In this document: piece by piece, positions 1 through 5,207 of the stretch
Layout of the letters: every line of letters starts with the position of its first letter
Numbering within the stretch: the first letter of the stretch is position 1
Source: Minisyncoccota bacterium
GTDB lineage: Bacteria; Verrucomicrobiota; Lentisphaeria; Oligosphaerales; MVZH01
DNA: 5,207 nt
Reading direction: 5' to 3'
Assembly (NCBI GenBank): GCA_021734725.1
Contig: JAIPIM010000289.1
Span: 1-5,207 of the forward strand
The notes under the pieces: generated by a model
What the model was told of the DNA's origin: nothing
Seen by the model: the letters and a program-made list of their open reading frames with translations, nothing else
Database searches by the model: none
Translations under genes and position numbers: made by a program

Positions 1-423
1 TGTGTGAGTGTGTGGGTATGTGAGTATGTGGGTGCGATGTACTCCCATACTCCCAAACCCCCAAACTCCCATACTGCGATGTGTGTGAGTGTGTGAGTGT
101 GTGAGTGTGTGAGTGCGATGTACTCCCAAACTCACAAACCCCCAAACTCCCATACTGCGATGTGTGTGAGTGTGTGGGTATGTGAGTATGTGGGTGCGAT
201 GTACTCCCAAACTCACAAACCCCCAAACTCCCATACTGCGATGTGTGTGAGTGTGTGAGTGTGTGAGTGTGTGAGTGTGTGAGTGTGTGAGTGTGTGGGT
301 GTGTGAGTGTGTGGGTGCGATGTACTCCCATACTCACAAACCCCCAAACTCCCATACTGCGATGTGTGTGAGTGTGTGGGTATGTGGGTATGTGAGTGTG
401 TGCCGTACCCCCATACTGCGATG
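1..423. repeat. Octamer-built tandem repeat array A (81-bp macro-units with internal inverted symmetry)
   Basis: The stretch parses almost completely into 8-bp words. Macro-units start at 1, 82, 163, 244 and 365. Units 1-3 are exactly 81 bp: four G-rich octamers (TGTGTGAG, TGTGTGGG, TATGTGAG or TATGTGGG), TGCGATGT, four C-rich octamers (ACTCCCAT/A, ACTCCCAA or ACTCACAA, ACCCCCAA, ACTCCCAT), then the 9-mer ACTGCGATG. Unit 4 (244-364, 121 bp) has nine G-rich octamers instead of four. Unit 5 (365-423) is degenerate and lacks the central TGCGATGT, but still ends in ACTGCGATG. G-rich and C-rich octamers are near reverse complements, so each unit can form a stem of about 32 bp with a recurrent T/C mismatch in many octamer pairs. 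The array touches the window edge and may continue upstream. No gene is supported inside it. The function is unknown; it resembles a minisatellite with an extra layer of order. Confidence 0.95.
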
Positions 424-448
424 TACTGCGAATCAGAGACCATGATAC

Positions 449-453
449 GAGGA
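449..453 (+). promoter_or_regulatory. Shine-Dalgarno-like site for the S23-type gene
   Basis: GAGGA lies 7 nt before the TTG at 461 and 13 nt before the in-frame ATG at 467. The spacing favours the TTG, whereas the codon type favours the ATG. It lies in the short non-repetitive leader (424-460) between array A and the gene. I see no convincing -10/-35 pair there. Confidence 0.5.
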
Positions 454-460
454 CGAAGAC

Positions 461-889
461 TTGTTTATGGGCATAGTTCGACATTTCAGAGACCTCCGAG
501 TCTATAAAGAGGCGTTTAATGCTGCAATGCATATCTTTCGATATTCAAAGAAGTGGCCCGCGGAGGAACGCTTTTCTCTGACCGATCAGATTCGGCGTTC
601 ATCACGCTCGGTTTGTGAGCAGATTGCTGAGGCATGGAGAAAACGCCGGTATACGGCCCATTTTCGGAGTAAACTTACAGACGCGGACAGCGAAGCGGCG
701 GAGACTCAATCATGGCTGGAATTTGCGCTTGCCTGCGGCTATATCGATCAAGACATGTTTGATCAATTGGATAAGGTTTATGAGAGAATAAGTGGTAGTT
801 TGGTGGTCATGATAGATCAAGCTGAAAAGTGGTGTGTTTTATCTGGGCAAGCACGCGAAGGGTGCGGTGAGTATGACGTGGCGGAGTGA
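461..889 (+). CDS. Four-helix-bundle protein, S23 / 23S rRNA intervening-sequence protein family
   Basis: The 142-residue product carries the family pattern. It has FRDLRVYKEAF near the N-terminus (residues 9-19), then a PAEERFSLTDQIRRSSRSV segment (33-51), CEQIAEAWRKRRYTAHF (52-68), and a helix with DADSEAAETQSWLEFALACGYID (74-96). This predicts a small cytosolic, basic, all-helical protein with no signal peptide or membrane segment. Family members occur inside 23S rRNA intervening sequences and as free-standing genes. The related Avd protein of diversity-generating retroelements is a pentameric RNA-binding barrel. The role of this subtype is unknown. The start is uncertain: TTG at 461 has the better-placed GAGGA, while ATG at 467 gives a start closer to the family norm. 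The tail after residue 124 is a short extension, and its TGA stop (887-889) falls in a degenerate octamer at the edge of array B. The gene is enclosed by the arrays on both sides, and no rRNA flanks it. Confidence 0.9.
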   Translation: MFMGIVRHFRDLRVYKEAFNAAMHIFRYSKKWPAEERFSLTDQIRRSSRSVCEQIAEAWRKRRYTAHFRSKLTDADSEAAETQSWLEFALACGYIDQDMFDQLDKVYERISGSLVVMIDQAEKWCVLSGQAREGCGEYDVAE

Positions 890-1156
890 GTGTGTGGGTG
901 TGATGTACTCCCAAACTCACAAACCCCCATACTGCGATGTGTGTGAGTGTGTGAGTGTGTGAGTGTGTGAGTGCGATGTACTCCCAAACTCCCAAACCCC
1001 CATACTCCCATACTGCGATGTGTGTGGGTGTGTGAGTGTGTGGGTGCGATGTACTCCCATACTCCCAAACCCCCATACTCCCATACTGCGATGTGTGTGG
1101 GTGTGTGGGTGTGTGAGTGCGATGTACTCCCATATTGCGATGTGTGTGAGTGAGTG
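883..1156. repeat. Octamer-built tandem repeat array B
   Basis: This block uses the same grammar and orientation as the array before the S23-type gene. A degenerate octamer (883-890) overlaps the stop codon of that gene. A partial unit follows (TGTGTGGG, the variant centre TGTGATGT, three C-rich words, ACTGCGATG, 891-939). Then come a full 81-bp unit (940-1020), a 73-bp unit with three G-rich octamers (1021-1093) and a 49-bp unit with three G-rich words and one C-rich word (1094-1142). One more TGTGTGAG and a decayed end follow. It differs from the first array in two ways: the third C-rich word is ACCCCCAT rather than ACCCCCAA, and no TATGTG words occur. Each unit can fold as a hairpin around TGCGATGT. 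The array stops about 28 bp before dtd. Confidence 0.93.
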
Positions 1157-1184
1157 GTGAATAATTACGGGTTACGTTTGAACT

Positions 1185-1622
1185 GTGCGAGCATTGATAC
1201 AAAAAGTAAGCGAAGCATCCGTTCACGTGAATGGGGCCGTAAAGGGATCCATTGGCAAAGGATTACTGATTTTTCTGGGTGTGCGCGACGACGATACGGA
1301 GGACAAAGCTCGTTCGCTGGCTGAGAAATGCGTGAATCTTCGTGTTTTTGAGGATGAAGCGGGAAAGGTCAATCATTCGGTCCTGGAGGTTGGCGGCGAA
1401 GTGCTGGTGGTGTCGCAGTTCACTTTGTACGGGGACACGCGCAAGGGACGGCGTCCAAGCTTTATCAGGGCTGCTGCCCCGGATGTTTCAGAACCCTTGT
1501 ACGAAACATTTGTTGGCTTTGTTCGTGAGTATGGGGTGCGAGTGGCCACCGGGCAATTTCGAACCTACATGGCCGTGCATCTGGTTAACGACGGTCCCGT
1601 GACCGTTATGGCGGAAAAGTAG
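1185..1622 (+). CDS. dtd: D-aminoacyl-tRNA deacylase
   Basis: The 145-residue product matches the usual DTD length. The enzyme hydrolyses the ester bond of D-aminoacyl-tRNA (and mischarged glycyl-tRNA-Ala) in the cytosol, a proofreading step after aminoacylation. Visible family marks are MRALIQKVSEASV at the N-terminus, VVSQFTLYGD (75-84; Thr80 is in the position of the proposed E. coli active-site Thr), RRPSF (89-93), and LVNDGPVT (133-140) with the Gly137-Pro138 pair that forms the chiral-proofreading Gly-cisPro motif. The segment before it reads FRTYM where E. coli has FAADM, a modest variation. The start codon is GTG; it is chosen because it gives the canonical MRALIQ start. No good Shine-Dalgarno sequence precedes it. 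The gene begins about 28 bp after the octamer array and probably is not co-transcribed with the S23-type gene by design. It looks intact. Confidence 0.95.
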   Translation: MRALIQKVSEASVHVNGAVKGSIGKGLLIFLGVRDDDTEDKARSLAEKCVNLRVFEDEAGKVNHSVLEVGGEVLVVSQFTLYGDTRKGRRPSFIRAAAPDVSEPLYETFVGFVREYGVRVATGQFRTYMAVHLVNDGPVTVMAEK

Positions 1623-1623
1623 A

Positions 1624-1639
1624 GTCAAAAGTTTTTGAC
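1624..1639. repeat. Short perfect palindrome after dtd
   Basis: GTCAAAA (1624-1630) and TTTTGAC (1633-1639) are perfect reverse complements separated by GT. It starts 1 bp after the dtd stop codon. It could be a protein-binding site or a weak AT-rich hairpin; there is no GC-rich stem plus U-tract that would make it a classical intrinsic terminator. Confidence 0.5.
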
Positions 1640-1652
1640 AGGCATGAGGAGC

Positions 1653-1745
1653 CGGTTGACGATAGGGGGCGTCGATGGCGATGGCGGATAACGAGTAAAA
1701 CTTGTTCGGTCGTCCATTGCTCTGGTCGTCCGCTATCGTCAACCG
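1653..1745. repeat. Long rod-like inverted repeat between dtd and cysE
   Basis: A perfect 13-bp inverted repeat bounds the element: CGGTTGACGATAG (1653-1665) and CTATCGTCAACCG (1733-1745). Inside it are two further nested stems: 1677-1684 with 1714-1721 (8 bp, two G-T wobbles) and 1690-1695 with 1701-1706 (6 bp, one wobble) closing a TAAAA loop. The intervening segments pair partly. The whole 93 nt can therefore form one long imperfect hairpin in RNA or single-stranded DNA. It ends 21 bp before the cysE start. Candidates are a dispersed palindromic (MITE or REP-like) element, a structured 5' leader of cysE, or a transcript-end structure for dtd. I see no target-site duplication and no U-tract directly after the hairpin on either strand. 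Confidence 0.85.
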
Positions 1746-1766
1746 AAAAAAGTAAGGTATGACATC

Positions 1767-2735
1767 ATGAAGAACACAACCCCCAGTCGTACATGCACCG
1801 CGGCGGCCGCCCGCAACTTCCAGTCGCGATGGACGCTGGACCTGGCGCGTAAAGTTACGGACGCCATTAACAGTACGTACCAGGACGAGACGGGCATCAA
1901 TCACATTGACGGTGCGTTCATGCCGCAGAGCGATATTGTGCTGGGTGTACTGCATACGCTTCTGGAGGTCCTCTTCCCCGGTTACACGGGGCGGCACGAA
2001 TACCACCGGACCAGCCTCCAGTATGTTATCGGCAACCACGTTGATCATATCTTTCGAAAGTTGAGCGAGCAGACTGAGCGCGCGTACGCGTACCGGTGCA
2101 AGCTCGAATGCTGCGAGGGATGTGATTGCCTGCGAATGGCGGAGGACGCTGTCATCGGTCTTCTGGAGAATGTACCGCGCATACGCGAGACACTGAAGAC
2201 CGACGTTCAGGCGGCCATGGATGGGGACCCTGCCGCGAAATCGACTGACGAGGTGGTGAGTTCGTATCCCGGTCTCAAGGCAATAGCGATTCACCGCGTG
2301 GCACATGAATTGTACTCCGCGGAAGTGCCGCTGATTCCTCGCCTGATGAGTGAGCACGCGCACACGTTGACGGGCATAGATATTCATCCCGGCGCCAAGA
2401 TAGGCAAGCGTTTCTTTATTGACCACGGCACGGGTGTGGTGATTGGCGAAACGGCGGTGATTGGGGATAATGTCAAGATTTATCAGGGCGTTACGTTGGG
2501 GGCTCTGAGTTTTCCGAAGGACGAGCGTGGCCGATTGATAAAGGGGAAGAAGCGTCATCCGAATATCGAGGACAACGTAACCATCTATTCCGGTGCCACA
2601 ATCCTGGGGGATATAACCATCGGCGATCAATCGGTGATCGGCGGTAACGTATGGATCACCGAGTCCGTGCCACCGGGCAGCAAGGTTACGGTCGCGCCGC
2701 CGGAGTTGTCCATTCGAACCCGGGGCAAAAAGTGA
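1767..2735 (+). CDS. cysE: Serine O-acetyltransferase, EpsC-like long form
   Basis: The enzyme transfers acetyl from acetyl-CoA to L-serine, giving O-acetylserine, the direct precursor for cysteine synthase (CysK/CysM); it acts in the cytosol. The 322-residue product is longer than E. coli CysE (273). The N-terminal helical part (about 15-200) includes LLEVLFPGY (65-73), DVQAAMDGDPAA (146-157) and SYPGLKAIAIHRVAHEL (166-182). The left-handed beta-helix (about 203-310) carries GIDIHPGAKIG (203-213), FFIDHGTGVVIGETAVIG (216-233), VKIYQGVTLGA (236-246) and RHPNIEDNVTIYSGA (263-277). Asp205 and His220 align with the catalytic Asp143 and His158 of E. coli. A cysteine cluster, C111, C115, C116, C119 and C121, lies in the N-terminal domain. 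ATG 1767 has AAGG 9 nt upstream. A long inverted repeat ends 21 bp before the start. The gene is intact. Symbol epsC is an equally used name for this form. Confidence 0.95.
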   Translation: MKNTTPSRTCTAAAARNFQSRWTLDLARKVTDAINSTYQDETGINHIDGAFMPQSDIVLGVLHTLLEVLFPGYTGRHEYHRTSLQYVIGNHVDHIFRKLSEQTERAYAYRCKLECCEGCDCLRMAEDAVIGLLENVPRIRETLKTDVQAAMDGDPAAKSTDEVVSSYPGLKAIAIHRVAHELYSAEVPLIPRLMSEHAHTLTGIDIHPGAKIGKRFFIDHGTGVVIGETAVIGDNVKIYQGVTLGALSFPKDERGRLIKGKKRHPNIEDNVTIYSGATILGDITIGDQSVIGGNVWITESVPPGSKVTVAPPELSIRTRGKK

Positions 2736-2836
2736 TATCGGCAAAGTCAACCTGAGTGCAGATTGATATAGGGGTACTTGTATTCAGGAAACGGCCTTTT
2801 ATTGTTAAATGAACAGCACCTGTAACGTAACGGTAG

Positions 2837-2843
2837 AAAAGGA
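2837..2843 (+). promoter_or_regulatory. Ribosome binding site that sets the start of the Gfo/Idh/MocA gene
   Basis: AAAAGGA lies 7 nt before ATG 2851. The upstream in-frame ATG at 2809 has no purine-rich site in front of it. A start at 2851 also puts the Rossmann fold strand at the N-terminus, as is usual in the family. Confidence 0.75.
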
Positions 2844-2850
2844 TGGAACA

Positions 2851-4086
2851 ATGGCTTTGAATGTAGTAAAGGTGGGGGTCGTCGGGTTCGGCGGTCGCGC
2901 CGGCGGGGTGGCCGATACGGCTCGCCAGGTAACCGGTGGCCTGCTCGAGGTTGTGGGTTGCACGGAAATCGATGACGAACGGTATGAGCAGGGATGTAAA
3001 CACTTCCAGTGTCGTCCCACGCGGTACCCGACGGTCGAGGCGACGGTTGACGCAGAGAAACTGGATGGCGTGATGATAGGGACGCCGAATGCCTTTCACT
3101 TGGAAGGTATGCGCAGTCTTAAGGGCGCCGACGTGCCGGTCTTTCTCGAAAAGCCACTGGACAGTACCTGGGAAAAGATCTGTGACCTGGTCCGGTTTGC
3201 CGAGAGTTACGACGGCCCGGTAATGGTCGGGCATTGCATGCGCTACGCACCGATTGTGCGGAAAGCGTCCGCGCTCATACAGGATGGGGCTGTTGGGCGC
3301 GTATTCAGTTTTCGCGGAGTGCAGAACTGTCATTACGGGAACAACATGTTCCACGGCTGGCGCCGGCGCAAGGACCTCGGCGGCACCATGTGGATTGAAA
3401 AAGCGACGCACGATCTCGATGTTCTGTTTGCACTGACCCAGACCAAGCCGCTTCGTCTGTTTGCCATCAGCAAGCTCCAGGCATTCGGCGGGGACAAACC
3501 CGATGACCTGCATTGCGCGGTCTGTGATGAGCGTGTGACGTGCCCGGAAAATATCCAGAACATTCGTGAACGAGCAGGCGCTAATCTTATTCCCGAACTG
3601 AACAGTCATGGCCGGAAAAGTCTGTGTGTCTATTCTCGGGAGGTCGATACCTGGGACAATCAGGCCTGTCTGATGCATCTCGACGACGGCGGTTTTGGGG
3701 AATACTCAGAGTGTTACTTCACGGCCCGCAATTACCATCACCGCATCTACGAACTGCGCGGCGAACTCGGCACGCTGGAGATCGACCTGGGCGAATACGA
3801 AGGCGAGTTGTTTCTTGCTTCCCGTTACGGCAGTTACCGGGACGGCTATCGGTTTCACTTCGATTACATGGGGCGGAACCACTACAACGGCGACCATCAA
3901 ATGGTTCGTCACCTGTACCGCTTCTTCCGCGGCGAAGAGGGTCCCCTTACCACCGTGAAGCAGGCGTTCATCGCCGAAACCGCCGGGTACCTGGCGGTCA
4001 GCAGCAGCGAACAGGACGCATACCTGAGATACGAAGACGTCGTGCCTGAGGATCTGCGCTATATTTGGCAAGAGTCGCTGTGGTAG
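2851..4086 (+). CDS. Gfo/Idh/MocA-family NAD(P)-dependent oxidoreductase
   Basis: The 411-residue product has an N-terminal Rossmann fold with VKVGVVGFGGRAGGVA (6-21) as dinucleotide-binding loop. DGVMIGTPNAFHLEGM (72-87) and VFLEKPLD (97-104) follow, the latter carrying the family EKP motif (100-102). The C-terminal alpha/beta substrate domain begins near GHCMRYAP (127-134) and contains GGTMWIEKATHDLDVL (177-192), where His187 and Asp190 match the catalytic H/D region. Members oxidise or reduce sugars, inositols and related polyols. The substrate here cannot be read from sequence. Cys222, Cys225 and Cys231 form a CxxC-x5-C group in an inserted loop. No signal peptide is evident, so it is probably cytosolic. 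An alternative start at 2809 would add 14 residues, but ATG 2851 has the better ribosome site. A LacI-type regulator follows after 37 bp, suggesting a sugar-use operon; the two genes upstream have unrelated roles. Confidence 0.93.
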   Translation: MALNVVKVGVVGFGGRAGGVADTARQVTGGLLEVVGCTEIDDERYEQGCKHFQCRPTRYPTVEATVDAEKLDGVMIGTPNAFHLEGMRSLKGADVPVFLEKPLDSTWEKICDLVRFAESYDGPVMVGHCMRYAPIVRKASALIQDGAVGRVFSFRGVQNCHYGNNMFHGWRRRKDLGGTMWIEKATHDLDVLFALTQTKPLRLFAISKLQAFGGDKPDDLHCAVCDERVTCPENIQNIRERAGANLIPELNSHGRKSLCVYSREVDTWDNQACLMHLDDGGFGEYSECYFTARNYHHRIYELRGELGTLEIDLGEYEGELFLASRYGSYRDGYRFHFDYMGRNHYNGDHQMVRHLYRFFRGEEGPLTTVKQAFIAETAGYLAVSSSEQDAYLRYEDVVPEDLRYIWQESLW

Positions 4087-4123
4087 GTGCCTGAAACCGT
4101 GAGAGAATTGGCGGAAAATTGTT

Positions 4124-5207
4124 ATGGCGAAGATTCGAAAGCAACAGGTAACCTTGCGCGATATTGCCGACGCATGCGGATTGAGTCCGATTTCCATTTC
4201 ATATGCTCTCCGCGGCGACCGGAAAAACGTCAGCGCCGCGACCATCGAAAAAGTGCGCAGGAAGGCCGACGCGATGGGGTACGACCGGCATTTGGCGCAC
4301 GCCGCGCGGCGCCTGCGTTACCAGCAGGATCCCGATGCCGTCGTTAACCACCTGGCAGCGCTTTTCTTTCCTTTTTATGCGATGGATGACGTGTATTGGG
4401 GGACGGTGTTTCGCGGTTTGCAAAGCGTGATGTTTCCCCGTGAATTCGGCTTGTTGTCGTGCGGCATCGATGCTTTGGAACAAGATCCCGGACAACGCTT
4501 GTTACCGATTTTCCGGCGAGGCGATATTGATGGCGCCATCATTTTTGCGACACGGCCTGCATTGGGTACGTCGCTGGTTCATTCGTTGCGCGGGGAAGGG
4601 GGATTTGGCACGCGTCCCATCGTCGTTGCGTTGATGGACGTTCCCGGCTGCTCTTCGGTTGTAGTCGACGACTATGAGGTTGGGCACGCCGCGGCCGCGC
4701 ATCTTCTGGGGCTGGGTCATAAGCATTTGTTGACCTTCACCAACCCGGGCGCGGAATCACCGATGACGAAAAACCGGATAGCCGGGCATCGCGCGGCGGT
4801 GCAAGATGCGTGTCTTCCGCCAGAGAACTTTGTCGTTGGACATTGGATATGGGAGGATGATCGTGGACTGGACACGGCGCTGGCCGATATGCTTGAGCGT
4901 TATCCTGAGGTGACGGGTATTCTTGCTCCAAACGATGACGGTGCAAGTTCTTTGTACCACGCCCTGCACCGGTTGGGATATTCCGTCCCACGGGACTTCA
5001 GCGTTATCGGGGTTGATGATTGCCCGCCGTTACTGAATCTGAAGGGGGAGAACATTCTAAGCACTATTAGTTTGCCGATTGAAGATATGGGCGTACTTGC
5101 TGGTGAGTTGCTTTTGGAGCATATCGAGGATCCCGGGAAGGTGTGTGAGACCAAAGTCCTTTCGGGTGAACTCATTGCACGGTCGACGACCGCGCCGCCA
5201 CGCGCTT
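4124..5207 (+). CDS. LacI-family transcriptional regulator (3' end cut by window)
   Basis: The frame stays open from ATG 4124 to the window end, giving 361 residues with no stop. The N-terminus is a LacI-type helix-turn-helix: VTLRDIADACGLSPISISYALRG (9-31), followed by VSAATIEKVRRKADAMGYD (36-54). The C-terminal effector domain is a periplasmic-binding-protein fold. Landmarks are VVVDDYEVGHAAAAHLLGLGH (179-199), NRIAGHRAAVQDA (217-229), APNDDGASSLYHALHRLGYSVP (268-289) and FSVIGVDD (292-299). Such proteins repress or activate sugar genes and release or bind DNA on sugar binding. The closing ARSTTAPP (352-359) resembles the usual family C-terminus, so few residues are likely missing. A weak CGGA lies 8 nt before the ATG. 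It lies 37 bp behind the oxidoreductase on the same strand, so it may control that gene. The effector is unknown. Confidence 0.92.
   Translation, partial: MAKIRKQQVTLRDIADACGLSPISISYALRGDRKNVSAATIEKVRRKADAMGYDRHLAHAARRLRYQQDPDAVVNHLAALFFPFYAMDDVYWGTVFRGLQSVMFPREFGLLSCGIDALEQDPGQRLLPIFRRGDIDGAIIFATRPALGTSLVHSLRGEGGFGTRPIVVALMDVPGCSSVVVDDYEVGHAAAAHLLGLGHKHLLTFTNPGAESPMTKNRIAGHRAAVQDACLPPENFVVGHWIWEDDRGLDTALADMLERYPEVTGILAPNDDGASSLYHALHRLGYSVPRDFSVIGVDDCPPLLNLKGENILSTISLPIEDMGVLAGELLLEHIEDPGKVCETKVLSGELIARSTTAPPRA

Noticed and set aside
1..423. CRISPR array
   Set aside because: There are no unique spacers; all parts of each unit repeat, and no cas gene is near.
213..443. Minus-strand reading frame rich in Thr-His-Ser (also 807-1226 and 817-1068, and plus-strand frames in the arrays)
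   Set aside because: These are translations of the octamer repeats. The 81-bp unit is a multiple of three, so frames stay open by periodicity, and there is no start signal or family similarity.
461..889. Diversity-generating retroelement Avd gene or 23S rRNA intervening sequence
   Set aside because: No reverse transcriptase, template/variable repeat pair or rRNA sequence is visible in the window; only the protein family is shared.
1635..1663. Possible sigma-70 promoter with TTGACA at 1635-1640
   Set aside because: The -10 position at 17-bp spacing reads GACGAT, a poor match, and the TTGACA overlaps the palindrome; not strong enough to call.
1488..2750. Long minus-strand open frame of 420 codons opposite cysE
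   Set aside because: It lies antisense to a clearly conserved gene and has no recognisable domain; it is a codon-bias shadow.
2809..2850. Upstream start for the oxidoreductase
   Set aside because: The extra 14 residues precede the Rossmann strand and have no ribosome site, whereas ATG 2851 has AAAAGGA at good spacing.
2686..3678. Long minus-strand open frame of 330 codons opposite the oxidoreductase
   Set aside because: It is antisense to a conserved family gene, with no recognisable domain or ribosome site.

Overview
The window has a base composition near 55% GC outside the repeats. It holds five protein genes, all on the + strand, and two blocks of an unusual octamer-built tandem repeat. 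Three things suggest a PVC-type bacterium (Verrucomicrobiota / Kiritimatiellota / Lentisphaerota / Planctomycetota) or a similar candidate phylum. First, there is a free-standing four-helix-bundle (S23-type) protein of the 'EAWRKRRY..HF' subtype. Second, there is a long EpsC-like serine acetyltransferase. Third, a Gfo/Idh/MocA dehydrogenase sits beside a LacI-family regulator. The taxonomic call is inference; there is no rRNA or marker gene in the window.

Layout. Positions 1-423 are repeat array A. It is made of 8-bp words arranged as macro-units of 81 bp: a run of G-rich octamers (TGTGTGAG type), the word TGCGATGT, four C-rich octamers (ACTCCCAT type), then ACTGCGATG. The C-rich words are near reverse complements of the G-rich words, so each macro-unit can fold into a stem of about 32 bp with an 8-nt loop. 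Positions 461-889 encode the four-helix-bundle protein, whose stop codon lies at the edge of the next repeat block. Positions 891-1150 are repeat array B, with the same grammar and orientation. The S23-type gene is therefore enclosed by the arrays on both sides.

After array B come conserved housekeeping genes. dtd (D-aminoacyl-tRNA deacylase, GTG start at 1185) is followed by an intergenic region with a 16-bp palindrome and a rod-like inverted repeat of 93 nt (1653-1745). Next is cysE/epsC (serine O-acetyltransferase, 1767-2735), which makes O-acetylserine for cysteine synthesis. Last come a Gfo/Idh/MocA-family NAD(P)-dependent oxidoreductase (2851-4086) and, 37 bp later, a LacI-family regulator (4124 to the window edge), probably a sugar-utilisation pair.

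The most interesting feature is the pairing of the S23-type gene with the octamer arrays. S23-like proteins include the Avd accessory protein of diversity-generating retroelements, which binds RNA. An array transcript of repeated hairpins would be a plausible partner, but nothing in the window proves transcription, mobility or interaction. No reverse transcriptase, transposase or rRNA is visible. The housekeeping genes appear ordinary and intact.
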